This document shows positions 42,195 to 52,480 of a stretch of DNA of 64,000 nucleotides, piece by piece. Position 1 is the first letter of the stretch, and each line of letters starts with the position of its first letter. Source of the DNA: Stomoxys calcitrans (lineage: Eukaryota > Arthropoda > Insecta > Diptera > Muscidae); NCBI RefSeq assembly GCF_963082655.1, contig NC_081554.1:56655869-56719868 (forward strand). The letters run 5' to 3'. The notes beneath the pieces were generated by a model. That model was not told the origin of the DNA, did not search any database, and saw only the letters and a program-made list of their open reading frames with translations. A program made the position numbers and the translations under genes.

Positions 42195-44517
42195 AGAAAT
42201 CGTCCCGATGATGTGGCAGGACATTCCCGTATCTGTGTGGCTGTCGTCGGTTGCGGTAGGACCTTCTGTTCATTGTAGTATTACCTTCTGTGGCATTTGT
42301 TGAAGGTGGTATATTTTCGATGGGTTGTTGCATTATGTGTGTTGTGTCATTGGGTGTAACGTTTTTAGGCTTGAGTATCGGCTTTGTAGTAGTTGCATTC
42401 TTGTTCGTCGCAGTTGCATTTTCAAATTGCTCTGTGTTGTCTGTTGAAGAGGCTTTCCTAGGCCGACCTCTACGTTTGAGTTTATAAAGAGGTTTATCAG
42501 TATTTCCTTCATATAAGGTTAGGTCTGATGAGTGATAAGTTGCTATTGGAACACTGGGTTGATCCATTGAAGCTACAGTGTAACACGAGGTTCCCTTTTT
42601 GTTCAATATTATATATGGTCCATCACGCCGAGGTACCAGTTTTGAAGTGAGATTATTATCTTTCTTACTAAGAATGTGCGTTGAAATAAGCACTCTGTCA
42701 CCAATTTCAAAGTTTTGCTGCGGTCTGCGTTTCAAATCTGCATATAGTTTGTTTCTGTCTTGCATCTTTTCTTGGCACTCCATTGCAAGGGAAAGGCTAT
42801 CAGCAAGTCGAAGAAGGTGAGGTGTTATTTGAGGTACGAAATTTTCTGCTTTTACTATAGCTTTTAGATCTGTTTGAACTTGCATCGGTGTCCTCAATTC
42901 ACGCCCAAATGTCAAATATGCGGCAGTATATCCAGTGGATGCACATTTCGCAGTATTCATGGCAAATCTTATGGATGGCAAATTAACATCCCAGGTGGTA
43001 TGATCTTGACCAACGTAGATTGACAGCTGCACTTTTAAGTCACGGTTCTTTCGTTCCACCGGGTTGGCTTCCGGATGATACACCGGTGTAAATGACTGCA
43101 CAATGCCTAAGCAGTAAGTGAGTTTTTGCATTACGCTCGAAATAAATTGTGTGCCATTATCTGAATGGACTCTTCTTGGAATTCCATATCGCAAAAAGAC
43201 TTCGTTTAATAAAATTAATGCACAGTTCTCAGCTGAAGCAGTTTTTAAAGGAAATAACTCAGTCCAACGGCTACATAAATCCTCTACAATCAATATCCAC
43301 TGGTGGCCTTGTGGGGTGCGTGGCAGTGGTCCAAACAAATCAATTGCTATTATTTCGAATCTCTGATTGCTGCTAACAGTTTTCAGAAGACCAGCAGGTT
43401 TTAAGTTTGAGGGCTTATAGCGTTGACACTCAATGCAGCATCTGACATAGTTTGTGATCTGTTTTCTCATACCTGGCCAATAATAATGTGGCGATATTCG
43501 ACTGATTGTTCTATCGATTCCATAGTGACCAGCGGTAGAGACGTCATGAAAGTTATAAAGAATCATGCTACGCATTGACTCAGGAACTACCAATTGTCCA
43601 TTTTCTGATTCTTCCTCAGAGCAAAATCTATATAGAACACCATCTAACATGATATAACCTCTGCCTGTGTATTTAGACACATTTTCGTCATCATTTTCGA
43701 ATGAATCAATTATGGCTTTCAATGCTGGGTCTTTTATTTGTGCCTCTCTGAAGTCTTCAGCTCCTTTGTGTGGAAAATCGATTTCAATGGCCATACATTC
43801 GCACTTTAGCTCATTGTGGCTCTCCAGCAAGCAAGGTGGTCTTGAAAGGGTGTCTGCCACAATATTTTGGCGACCAGGGGTATATTCAAATCGAATGTTA
43901 AATGTCTGGAGTTGTAGAGCCCATCTTGCTAGACGACCTGTTGGGCTTTTTAGGCTAAATAGCCATTTTAAGGGCTGATGATCAGTGAGCACCAAAACTT
44001 CAGAACCTTCGATATAACCCCTAAATTTTTGAACTGCCCATACTACCGCCAAGGCTTCTCTTTCTGTCGTAGAGTAGTTTTTCTCGGCTACCAATAATAA
44101 TCGACTCGCATATTCGATTATATGCTCTTCCTCCTTCTCCCCCTGGACTAAAACAGCCCCCAAAGCATAGTTGCTTGCATCAGTTTTCAATATGAATGGC
44201 AAATTTTCGTCAACTTGTTTTAAAATCGGTGGAGAGGACAGAAGGTTTTTCATGGTATCAAAAGCTGACTGCTCTCTTTCTGACCATCGCCAAATAGCGT
44301 TTTTCTTGATTAAATCTGATAAAGGTTTAGAAACGTTGGCAAAAGAAGGAATGAAACGCCTGTACCATGAGCACGTTTGTAAAAATGACAAAACTTCTTT
44401 TGGATTTCTTGGTTTAGGCCTTTCCATTATAGCTTTTGTCTTTTCTGGATCGAGTTGAATCCTTTGGTAGTAAGAATATGCCCAAGGTATTTGATGACTG
44501 GCTTGCAAAAGAAACAT
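42193..44517 (-). CDS. Gypsy Pol C-terminal part: RNase H and integrase
   Basis: Open frame of 774 codons; the first ~20 precede the true in-phase sequence. The RT connection (residues ~21-100) leads to RNase H (TDASNYALGAVL at ~112, EREALAVVWA at ~152, LTDHQPLKWL at ~178, ADTLSRP at ~221). The integrase has an HHCC zinc finger (H324, H331, C361, C364) and a DDE core at D393 (AIDLFG), D453 (HSDNGTQF) and E488 (PVERKNRD). A GPY-type module (RRDGPYIIL) and a basic C-terminal tail (KLKRRGRPRK) follow. All catalytic residues are present. The frame is one base out of phase with the upstream Gag-Pol segment at about 44450. Confidence 0.95.
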   Translation of the reverse strand: MFLLQASHQIPWAYSYYQRIQLDPEKTKAIMERPKPRNPKEVLSFLQTCSWYRRFIPSFANVSKPLSDLIKKNAIWRWSEREQSAFDTMKNLLSSPPILKQVDENLPFILKTDASNYALGAVLVQGEKEEEHIIEYASRLLLVAEKNYSTTEREALAVVWAVQKFRGYIEGSEVLVLTDHQPLKWLFSLKSPTGRLARWALQLQTFNIRFEYTPGRQNIVADTLSRPPCLLESHNELKCECMAIEIDFPHKGAEDFREAQIKDPALKAIIDSFENDDENVSKYTGRGYIMLDGVLYRFCSEEESENGQLVVPESMRSMILYNFHDVSTAGHYGIDRTISRISPHYYWPGMRKQITNYVRCCIECQRYKPSNLKPAGLLKTVSSNQRFEIIAIDLFGPLPRTPQGHQWILIVEDLCSRWTELFPLKTASAENCALILLNEVFLRYGIPRRVHSDNGTQFISSVMQKLTYCLGIVQSFTPVYHPEANPVERKNRDLKVQLSIYVGQDHTTWDVNLPSIRFAMNTAKCASTGYTAAYLTFGRELRTPMQVQTDLKAIVKAENFVPQITPHLLRLADSLSLAMECQEKMQDRNKLYADLKRRPQQNFEIGDRVLISTHILSKKDNNLTSKLVPRRDGPYIILNKKGTSCYTVASMDQPSVPIATYHSSDLTLYEGNTDKPLYKLKRRGRPRKASSTDNTEQFENATATNKNATTTKPILKPKNVTPNDTTHIMQQPIENIPPSTNATEGNTTMNRRSYRNRRQPHRYGNVLPHHRDDF

Positions 44518-46373
44518 TTTTCTCGGTTGAGATGAAATCCGAACATTTTAAGTCGTTCAAATATTTGTTTTAAATCGGATATATGTGAACCCAAATCTTT
44601 TGAACAAATAATGATGTCATCCAAATACGCCAGGATTAATATATTCGGTAGGCCATTGCGAAACTTATCAATAAGACGTTGGAACGTAGCTGGGGCATTT
44701 TTTAAGCCAAAAGGCATTCTATTAAACACATATATACCAAACGGTGTTGTGAAGGCAGTCTTCTTTCTATCCTTTTCCGCAACTTTTATCTGCCAGTAAC
44801 CGGAACGCAAGTCTAAGGTCGACATGAATGGCGTGGTTTTCGCTGAGTGTAAAAGATCATCGATCCTTGGTAAAGGATATGTATCTGCAGTAGTTATCGC
44901 ATTTAGGCGACGATAGTCAACGCATAGTCTAATTGAACCATCTTTTTTAGGAATCAGAACAACTGGGAATGCCCATGGAGATTCTTCTTCTTGTATGATG
45001 CCTTTTTCCAACATTTTATCTAGCTCAGCTTTTAAAACAGTTTTCATTTTTGGCGAAATCCTGTATGGGGCGTTAGCTATGGGTTCATGTGATCCTGTTT
45101 TTATATAGTGTTCTACATGAGGTGCTGGAATATCAATGTCCTCAAATATTTCCTTTTCAGCTACCAGTAATTCTTCAAGTGATTTTCTTTCTTTTTCGGT
45201 CAAATGTGGACCTTCACTTCGACGGAGCTTTATATCAATTGAATTTAATTCAATTGGTGTGAATATTTCATCGCAATACTCATCGTATTTTACTTTCTTT
45301 GGAGGTGGAAAAAGACTTGAAACAGATTGGATTTCGGTATTTTCTGAAACTGAGTCTTTAAAGATTTTGTTTATACTTTTTGGCGAGTAATCATTATTGC
45401 CATTCTCGAACCAGGACAAAAAGTCTTTTACATCGTCTGGTGTCTCATTCACCTTTTTAATCGAAGAAATACTATTTAGTATACCAGGTTGATGAAGTTT
45501 GAAGCTAAAATTTGTTGACGGATCATCTTTAAAATGCCATATACGTTGGGCTAGGTCCAGAACAATATTATTTTCTTCAAGGAAATCTATTCCTAGTAGG
45601 GTTCTGTTTCCTATAGCCTTGGGCAAACAAATGAAACGTATTTTCTTAAAGCGTTTTCCAATTATAATATCCACTACTGTAGAGTATACGGTCTCATTTC
45701 TAGCAATACCATCTGCCAGTATAATCTCAGCGCATACTTTTTGGAATGGTACCTCTTTTTGAATTAGCTTTTGATAAAGATGGTAACCAGCAACGCTAGT
45801 TCGAGCTGCGGTGTCAAAATATGCCTCTCCCTGTAAACCATTTACATTTATGTCCACCACTGGGACGTTACGTCCCACTACTGTAGAATGCATGGAATTA
45901 AAATCAAGGTGACCATCTCTTGGATCAGTATTCGAATTTGTTTTATTACAGAATGGGCAATTTGAGCGGTAGTATCCTGCTGCTCCACATCCGTAACAGT
46001 TCAAATTTGTTTCTGGCCTTTCCTTAGCATTTTTGTGCTTTTCTGCTTCAATTTTCTTGAAACAATTTTCTGCCAAATGGTTTCGTTTTCTGCAGAAAGT
46101 GCATCTTAGGACAGATTTTCCCTGATTTTCGGCTGGCTTTGACTTTTCTTCCACCTTATCTTGCCTATTCTCAGCAACAAGCATTTCAATTTCCCTTGCC
46201 TTACATAGGAGATCATGAAAAGATGTTACGCTTTCTCTTTGAATTCTTTCTCGGATTTTCAAACTAAGCTGGCTAAATATCATGTTAAGCATAGTATTTT
46301 CTGAAAGTTTTTCTGATAGTTGTGCGAAAAGTCGTCGCTTTCTACAAATGAAACTGTCTGTAGTCTCAAACAA
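44427..46373 (-). CDS. Gypsy Gag C terminus, protease and reverse transcriptase
   Basis: 648 codons from the first ATG; the same frame is open further upstream to about 46590, where it encodes capsid-like sequence (GYASSWWQGVKDEA). Residues ~91-104 form a CCHC knuckle (CTFCRKRNHLAENC). A second (CYGCGAAGYYRSNC, ~126-139) has Tyr in place of His. The protease has YFDTAARTSVAG (~186-196) and LLGIDFLEE. The RT spans ~435-640 with LCVDYRRLN, FMSTLDLRSGYWQIKV, FGLKNAPATFQ and the catalytic YLDD at 583-586. It ends at a premature stop caused by a one-base frame break near 44450, beyond which the 42193-44517 frame continues. Confidence 0.95.
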   Translation of the reverse strand: MFETTDSFICRKRRLFAQLSEKLSENTMLNMIFSQLSLKIRERIQRESVTSFHDLLCKAREIEMLVAENRQDKVEEKSKPAENQGKSVLRCTFCRKRNHLAENCFKKIEAEKHKNAKERPETNLNCYGCGAAGYYRSNCPFCNKTNSNTDPRDGHLDFNSMHSTVVGRNVPVVDINVNGLQGEAYFDTAARTSVAGYHLYQKLIQKEVPFQKVCAEIILADGIARNETVYSTVVDIIIGKRFKKIRFICLPKAIGNRTLLGIDFLEENNIVLDLAQRIWHFKDDPSTNFSFKLHQPGILNSISSIKKVNETPDDVKDFLSWFENGNNDYSPKSINKIFKDSVSENTEIQSVSSLFPPPKKVKYDEYCDEIFTPIELNSIDIKLRRSEGPHLTEKERKSLEELLVAEKEIFEDIDIPAPHVEHYIKTGSHEPIANAPYRISPKMKTVLKAELDKMLEKGIIQEEESPWAFPVVLIPKKDGSIRLCVDYRRLNAITTADTYPLPRIDDLLHSAKTTPFMSTLDLRSGYWQIKVAEKDRKKTAFTTPFGIYVFNRMPFGLKNAPATFQRLIDKFRNGLPNILILAYLDDIIICSKDLGSHISDLKQIFERLKMFGFHLNREKCFFCKPVIKYLGHILTTKGFNSIQKRQKL

Positions 46374-46591
46374 CTTTTGTTTTTCTTGCGCAATCTCACT
46401 GAATATTCGCCAATCTGGTTTTGGAGGTGCAAAGGCTCCTCGTAAAAGATCTACAGCATCATTGAATGTCTTCGCTTCATCCTTGACTCCTTGCCACCAA
46501 CTGGAAGCGTAGCCTTCTAATAATAGGGGAAGACTAGTGAGTGCCAGAAAGTCTGAAATATTTTCGGCTTCTTTATAGACTAAAATTGTAG

Positions 46592-46915
46592 CTAAAAATC
46601 TTCTACGTTTGTCGAATCTCGGTTGCCATGAAAACGAGCTGTGCAGTTACTAAATGTCGATTTGACTTCTTGTCTGACGCTTAAACCACTTATGAGTGTT
46701 CTGAATTGGGCATCGCTTAAGACCATATTTCGTGAAGCCTCGCTTGTGGTTCCAGAAGAACCTTTTGTACTAGCGCTTGTACTTGCACTTGTACTAGAAC
46801 TAGTATTTGAATTTGCCTTGGCAACATTCTGAGTGCGGTCCAACTCCATTGCTAATCCACTGTTTAGGGTATCAGTTAAAGATGACGTTGAACGTGGGCT
46901 TCGCCTTACAGCCAT
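46592..46915 (-). CDS. Gypsy Gag N terminus, cut by a frame break
   Basis: 107 codons beginning MAVRRSPRSTSSLTDTL, with a Ser/Thr/Ala-rich stretch (NTSSSTSASTSASTKGS) and a matrix/capsid start (SDAQFRTLISGLSVRQEV). The frame stops at a TAG following a run of five T. Homologous Gag sequence continues in the -1 phase from the same spot. The zero-phase codons (GAT TTT TAG) do not form a standard slippery heptamer, so a base deletion or assembly error is likelier than programmed shifting. Confidence 0.85.
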   Translation of the reverse strand: MAVRRSPRSTSSLTDTLNSGLAMELDRTQNVAKANSNTSSSTSASTSASTKGSSGTTSEASRNMVLSDAQFRTLISGLSVRQEVKSTFSNCTARFHGNRDSTNVEDF

Positions 46916-47408
46916 ATAGGGTAAAATATATTTTCAAAATAGGGGAACCCTGTTTAAGAGAATCTTCTTCAACCTCGCTGCCTATAGCAATATCACCTCT
47001 CTTTATATGGAATATCACTCAAATTCAAAGCAACAACGCAAGCCTTCTTTGCAACGACAACAACGAATGGTCAAACCGATGACTGAGATGATGAATTGCA
47101 ATAACAACAGAAGCAAATGAAATAATGGTTATGCTGAAGATATGCAACAACAACTACAGAAGCAACAGAAATGACGATCGTGGTGATGATTTGCAACAAC
47201 AACACTGGTGGGATTTGACGACTAATGCAATTGAGTATCAGCAAGAACGCAATAATGCACTGAAACCAAACCAATGCTGGACAACAACAACAATACTCCA
47301 AGAATAATCAGAGCAGTATGGTCGGACAAATGTTTGATGACGTCAGCACCACGTTGAAACCACAGAAATAGTAAAAATCTTATTAATTTTCAGGAAACTT
47401 AAGTTTTT

Positions 47409-47419
47409 GTTGGGCGCCA
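47409..47419 (-). promoter_or_regulatory. Primer-binding site, tRNA-Lys type
   Basis: On the minus strand TGGCGCCCAAC lies two bases inside the 5' LTR. Its complement GTTGGGCGCCA matches the 3' end of lysine tRNA (CUU type) with CCA. The match is 11 nt, then stops. The 46916-47408 interval is the untranslated leader and includes CAACAA-rich sequence. Confidence 0.85.
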
Positions 47420-47421
47420 AT

Positions 47422-48154
47422 TGTAGGGAATGGATGAAGGGTCCAACCCTAGGATATATTAAGGGCAGGATGAAGGGTCCAACCCTAGCAGTTTTGAGGG
47501 CAAGATTAAGGGTCCAACCCTAGTGGTTTTATATTTCATTAAATTATGAATTTTATGAACAAATCCTAACCAGACGAAACGTCCTAGCTGGATAATGTTC
47601 AGTTTAATTTTATATTTATTTTACGGGCCAAGTCAGACTTAAAAGTCCTAACTTGTCCTCCTATGAGTTTCTTCCGCTTTAAATAATGAGACAACTGTCT
47701 TCGTTGAATGCTATTAGAAGAAGGATTTTATTTTTAACAAAGTTTAAGACTAAGCCTACAAGTGTTTGACAAACTTAATCTGTTATACACTCAAAACAAA
47801 AGAAAACATGTTATACAAACGAGAGTGAGAGTACTCACTATAGATCATATGACAAAACGTATAATAAAGAAAGAGACAAATGCTATTAGGTGAGTGATAA
47901 TGATTCGAGTGTAAAATTGCAAATGAGAGAATAAATCCATGGTATATAAATCAATGGTATAAGTTAATGTTACAAATGGTAAAAATATCAATGGTATAAA
48001 TCAAAACTCAAAAGAGTGTTTTAATATTTAACGTTAAAGAGAAATTGGTTACACTCAAGCAAAAATCTAAGTTCAAATAAAATTAAAGTGCATTACGTAT
48101 AATATCAAAAATATAATTATCTTCAATGTAATTTATATAAAAGCTGCTTCTACA
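47422..48154 (-). repeat. Gypsy element 5' LTR (733 bp)
   Basis: Identical to 41445-42177. It would carry the promoter and start site for the minus-strand transcript. No convincing TATA box at the expected place stands out. Its outer edge abuts AGGG and the resumed 29-bp minisatellite. Confidence 0.97.
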
Positions 48155-49370
48155 AGGGAAATTTTTGTCTTTAGACACAATTTCAGGGAAATTTTTGTCT
48201 TTAGGGAAATTTTGTATTTAGAGAAAATTTAAGGGAAATTTTGTCTTTACACACAATTTCAGGGAAATTTTGTCTTTAGACACAATTTGAGAGGAAATTT
48301 TGTCTTTGGAGAAAATTTTAAAAAAATTATGTCTTTAGTGAAAATTTTAAAGAAATTTTGTCTTTAGAGAAAATTTTAAAGAAATTTTGTATTTAGAGAA
48401 AATTTCAGGAATATTTTGTCTTTAGAGAAAATTTCGGGGAAATTTTGCCCGTAGAGAAAATTTCAGGGAAATTTTGCCTTTAGAGACAATTTCAGGGAAA
48501 TTTTGCCTTTAGAGACAATTTCAGGGAAATTTTGTCCTGAAGATGATTACAGGGAAATGTCTTTAGAGAAAATTTCAGGGAAATTTTGTCTTTAGAGAAA
48601 ATTTCTGGGAAATTTTGCCCGTAGAGAAAATTTCAGGGAAATTTTGCCTTTAGAGAAAATTTCAGGGAAATTTTGCCTTTAGAGACAATTTCAGGGAAAT
48701 TTTGCCTTTAGAGACAATTTCAGGGAAATTTTGTCCTGAAAGATGATTACAGGGAAATGTCTTTAGAGAAAATTTCAGGGAAATTTTGTCTTTAGAGAAA
48801 ATTTCTGGGAAATTTTGCCCGTAGAGAAAATTTTAGGGAAATTTTGCCTTTAGAGACAATTTCAGGGAAATTTTGTCCTGAAAGATGATTACAGGGAAAT
48901 GTCTTTAGAGAAAATTTCAGGGAAATTTTGTTTTTAGAGAAAATTGCAGGGAAATTTTTTCTTTAGAGAAAATTTCAAGGAAATTTTATCTTTAGAGAAA
49001 ATTTTGGGGAAATTTTGTCTTTAGAGAAAATTTCAGGGAAATTTTGTCTTTAGATAAAATTTCCTTGAAATTTTATCTAAAGAAAATTTCATGAAAATTT
49101 TGTCTTTAGGGAAAATTTTGTCTTTAGAGAAAATTTCAAGGAAATTTTATCTTTAGAGAAAATTTTGGGGAAATTTTGTCTCTAGAGAAAATTTCAGGGA
49201 AATTCTGTCTTTAGAGACAATTTCAGGGAAATTTTGTCTTTAGAGTAAATTTCAGGGAGATTTTGTCTTTAGAGAAAATTTCATGGAAATTTTGCCTTTA
49301 GAGACAATTACAGGGAAATTTTGTCCTGAAAGATGATTACATGGAAATTTTTTCTTTTGAAATTTTTTTT
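48155..49370 (+). repeat. 29-bp minisatellite, right part (~1.2 kb)
   Basis: The same unit as 38222-41444. A sub-block containing GTCCTGAAAGATGATTACAG, a shortened AAATGTCTTTAG and TTGCCCGTAGAG recurs at about 48535, 48733 and 48866, giving local higher-order repeats of ~200 and ~133 bp. It ends in poly(T) tracts near 49360-49400. Confidence 0.93.
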
Positions 49371-49429
49371 TTTTTGGGCGTATTTTTTTTTTTTTTTTTT
49401 GACGTACAGAAAGTGGGCGTCATGATGAA

Positions 49430-50330
49430 CCGTGGCGTATATATCACCGCACCTTGCGGAACAATCGGTTTCATTCTTCGGGGCTTCGATTTCTTCTCAC
49501 TGAGTTCCACATATGGCGGGCGACCACACTAATAATGCGGCATCCAGCTTTTCAGATCTTTCTGGAGGGACATACAGGCAGTGTCCAAAAAACAATGGAT
49601 CTGAATCTATCGAAAGGATGTCGATATGGTGAAGCATGCTGTTACATGACCTGCTTAAAATCTCGGTTAATTGATGCTCAGCATATATTGGGTTGCCCAA
49701 AAAGTAATTGCGGATTTTTCATATAGTCGGCATTGACAAATTTTTTCATAGCTTATGACTCTGTAATTGATTTCTTTCTTTTGTCAGTTATCAGCTGTTA
49801 CTTTTAGCTTGCTTTAGAAAAAAAGTGTAAAAAAGTATATTTGATTAAAGTTCATTCTAAGTTTTATTAAAAATGCATATACTTTCTTTTAAATCCGCAA
49901 TTACTTTTTGGGCAACCCATAGAAATTCCCTTACAAGGCTCCAAATAAGTAGTGCCTTAAGAGTTTTGACTATTGGTGAGAGATGGGAAATAGGTCTATA
50001 AGATTTTCCCTTGCTCGAGTCCTTTCCCAGTTTAGGTATTGGGCCCCTCTCACCAGACAGCGGGAAATATGAAAGTGCTCAGTGGATCTTGTTTAGATTT
50101 TTTGGCATCAGTGTATGGGTTACGTCGAGGACCAGCGAATGTCACGATTTGATGACATTTTCTACTTTATCCACTGTAAATTGTGATGGTTTGTCACCGG
50201 CACAAAGATCACTGATGCAACGAATGGTTATCCTTCTCACCCTATCACTCTAGAGATGCTCAATTAATTGACAGCCCATCTCTTCGGGTCGGTCAATGTG
50301 ACGTCGTGGAAAAAGACGGAGATTTTGTTG
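49430..50330 (-). pseudogene. LINE reverse-transcriptase relic split by a MITE
   Basis: From 50330 downward the reading includes SQFTVDKVENVIKS, LMPKNLNKIH, IPKLGKDSSKGKSYRPISHL and SPIVKTLKALLIWSLV: the linker and first RT blocks (IPKPGK...YRPISLLS). After the MITE (49688-49919) the RT resumes with degraded sequence and then KPRRMKPIVPQGAVIY, the VPQG block. Frameshifts and stops are present. Wording of the blocks is closer to Jockey/I-type RT than to the LOA-like relics elsewhere. Confidence 0.75.
49688..49919. mobile_element. Mariner-like MITE, reverse copy, TA target site
   Basis: TTGGGTTGCCCAAAAAGTAA at 49688 and the complementary terminus ending at 49919 (one base short), with TA at 49686-49687 and 49920-49921. 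The interior matches the 646-881 copy reversed, including AACAGCTGATAACTGACA read on the other strand. Like that copy, it landed in a LINE RT relic. Confidence 0.88.
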
Positions 50331-50734
50331 TTATAGTAGGGGGGGAGGGCGATCTTTTGGCAAGCTTCTATTGGGAGCAAGGTCGTTCCAGCGCATAGAC
50401 GCGATCGCTGGGGTCACAATTGAGGTCCTGTCATTCCTTCAGCCAGGGTTAGAGTATCAGCGCCTTAAATACAGCACTTAAAGTGTTCTAGTCATAAATT
50501 CAGCTAATGGTCGTTGACCATCCAATTTATTTTCAGATTTAGTTCTTTGAGTCTAGGCGCAGTAGAATTGGAGCAATGAATCCCATCATGGATAAGACTT
50601 GCCGTAATTGCTGCCAAAAATTGGGCAGCATCTGAAGAATTCGACAGTTTGTGATGAAGTGAACGGCTCCTTTGCTAATGATGTCTCTGATTTACTTCTT
50701 AGAAACTGAACCATCTGAGATAAGGTGGCATAGT
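50331..50734. other. Probable LINE remnant, not resolved
   Basis: Continues beyond the RT relic with GC-richer sequence that could be decayed endonuclease/linker, but I could not read any conserved motif. Confidence 0.25.
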
Positions 50735-50788
50735 AGTTTTACATGGCATAGTACCTCACATTTGTGAGGTACTATGCCATGTAAAACT
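50735..50788. repeat. 26-bp perfect inverted repeat at a SINE head-to-head junction
   Basis: 50735-50760 is exactly complementary to 50763-50788, with a 2-base TT centre. Both arms are SINE body sequence (TTTTACATGGCATAGTACC). Two oppositely oriented copies were joined, or one end was inverted and duplicated. Confidence 0.92.
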
Positions 50789-50945
50789 TCTCTCCAAAGA
50801 GCTGTCGCACTGTGGCACGCCGTTCGGACTCGGCTATAAAAAGGAGGCCCCTTATCATTGAGCTTAAATTTGAATCGGACTGCACTCATTGATAAGTGAG
50901 AAGTTTGCCCCTGTACCTTAGTGGAATGTTCATGGGCAAAATTTG
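50763..50945 (+). mobile_element. SINE body copy, headless
   Basis: From TGTGAGGTACTATGCCATGT through GGCACGCCGTTCGGACTCGG to GGAATGTTCATGGGCAAAAT. It is the plus-oriented 3' part of the main SINE family and lacks the tRNA-like head. Confidence 0.85.
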
Positions 50946-50964
50946 CATTTGCAATTTGCAATTT

Positions 50965-51250
50965 GCTTTCTGATTCAAATTTAAGCTCATCGCCTAGGGA
51001 CCTGCTTTTTATAGCCGAGTTTGAACGGCATGCCATAGTGCGACACCTCTTTGGGGAGAAGTTTTTACAAATGAAAATATTTTCATGCCGTAGTGCGACA
51101 CCTCTTTGTGGAGAAGTTTTTACATGGCATAGTACCTCACAAATACCGCCAATTTTAGGACGGAACACCGCTGAAAATATTTCCACATGTTTTCGCCAGG
51201 ATTCGAACCCAGGCGTTTAGCGTTATAGGCGGACATGCTAACCTACTGTG
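50965..51250 (-). mobile_element. SINE copy with internal duplication
   Basis: The minus-oriented head (B-box region GCCAGGATTCGAACCCAGGC on plus) is intact. The body contains a duplicated ~70-bp segment: TAGTGCGACACCTCTTTG occurs near 51037 and near 51093. It faces the plus-oriented copy at 50763-50945, forming an inverted pair. Confidence 0.85.
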
Positions 51251-51259
51251 GCTTCCTAA

Positions 51260-51700
51260 GCAAGTGGTTGACCAATGGATAAAATTATGGGCAGGTGGCC
51301 TGAACGCATTCATGGGTTGCCAGGAAATATCATTTAACAAGGGACCAATGACAGACTTAGTACCAGGGGTATTACTAGCAACCGACGGTGTATATATTGG
51401 CCACACCAGACTTCAATACTACCTCCATATATTGTAAGTAGAGGTCTGCCGTCAAGCGCAGGCAAGCACCACTCAAACATGAAACTGTACAAGCTCTAGA
51501 TGTTGATCGGATTTGTTTCCTGGATCACCACCACATTGGATTTTTGAACCGGATACCCCTTTCCGGTTCTAAAGTCCAGTATCTTTTTGACTCGTCTTCG
51601 GAGAGCATTGCTATTGGCTGTACGGCTATGTACAACAGCCAATGGGGGAATGGAAAATTCCAAGGTAGGGTGATTTTATTAGGACAGTAGAGTAAAGCTC
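51260..51700. other. No gene recognised
   Basis: Moderately GC-rich sequence with GCATTGCTATTGGCTGTACG and GTACAACAGCCAATG nearby (a small inverted repeat near 51606-51645). No domain can be read. Confidence 0.35.
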
Positions 51701-52110
51701 AAAAAGGGTTAAGAACTCTCAGGTCAAATCTTGGATACCCACCACCTCAGGTATATATTTTAGCCGTATTCCAACAAAATCCTTTAAAAAGCAGCCTTTT
51801 ATGAACTTGTAGCAGCTATATCGAATTATGATCTGACCAAGGTCAAATCCAGCACGAACAACGCAACTCACTGTTCTGAAATTCATCGAAATCGGGTGAT
51901 ATATAAGCCATTTCTTGGTAAAACCCCATAAATCAGGAGATCGGTGGATATGGTAGATGTATCCAAATGTGGTCCAATCTGAACCAAACTGTGCACGAAC
52001 GACGAACGGCCTAACACAGCCTTCAGTGCCAAACTTCAGCGAAATCGGGTAATAAATGCGGCTTCTATTGATCTAACATATGGAGATCGGTCTATGTGGG
52101 GGCTATATGA
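51700..52110 (+). repeat. Partial ~150-bp array (I), about 2.5 decayed monomers
   Basis: Contains CCCACCACCTCAGGTATATA near its start, then GAGATCGGTGGATATGGTAG, TGAAATTCATCGAAATCGGG and CTTCAGCGAAATCGGGTAAT. It is more diverged than the other arrays. Confidence 0.6.
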
Positions 52111-52114
52111 ATAG

Positions 52115-52480
52115 GGGGAGCGCCCTATCACAAACGGTCATATAGACCGATCGGTACAATATGGGACTTGAATGAAAGGTATTTGGGAGTACAGTACGAA
52201 TCTTTTATAAAAATTAGGGAGCAAGTGTCAGGGGGTAGGCCCCATTCTAAAAACCTCCCCCAAAAAGGTGTAGGGATTAAGTATCAGTGTCCTGTCAGTC
52301 CTATATTGCACCGATGGGCCATCCACCCTTATGTTTGTATCAGATTCGTACTCTACTCCCAAATACTTCCACTTAAGACCCGTAATGTACCAAAACGGTC
52401 CATATGCTCGTTTTGGGCGGTTTAGCGGTGGGGCGCTTCCCGTAAGTACATGACCCCAAATTTGAATACGTATAGGTAGG
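52115..52480 (+). repeat. Dispersed repeat K, partial copy
   Basis: ATATGGGACTTGAATGAAAG, AGTACAGTACGAATCTTTTA and CCCAAATACTTCCACTTAAG mark this family. The second half is inverted relative to the first. Confidence 0.65.

Larger units (their letters stand above)
41445..48154 (-). mobile_element. Complete Ty3/gypsy LTR retrotransposon, 6,710 bp
   Basis: Two identical 733-bp LTRs (TG...CA edges) flank an internal region with a tRNA-Lys primer site, Gag-Pol frames and a polypurine tract, in minus orientation. AGGG lies at both sides (41441-41444 and 48155-48158), a 4-bp target duplication typical of this superfamily. The pol order protease-RT-RNase H-integrase places it in Ty3/gypsy. There is no envelope frame. 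Gag and Pol lie in one continuous phase apart from two single-base frame breaks. It sits inside the 29-bp minisatellite, which continues on both sides. Confidence 0.96.

Noticed and set aside
46592..46600. Programmed frameshift in gypsy Gag
   Set aside because: The zero-phase codons GAT TTT TAG do not make a standard X XXY YYZ site, and no gag-pol boundary is expected inside the capsid; a deletion or assembly error fits better.
42290..46832. Plus-strand frames opposite the gypsy pol gene
   Set aside because: They are antisense shadows of the minus-strand Gag-Pol frames, which contain all the catalytic motifs.
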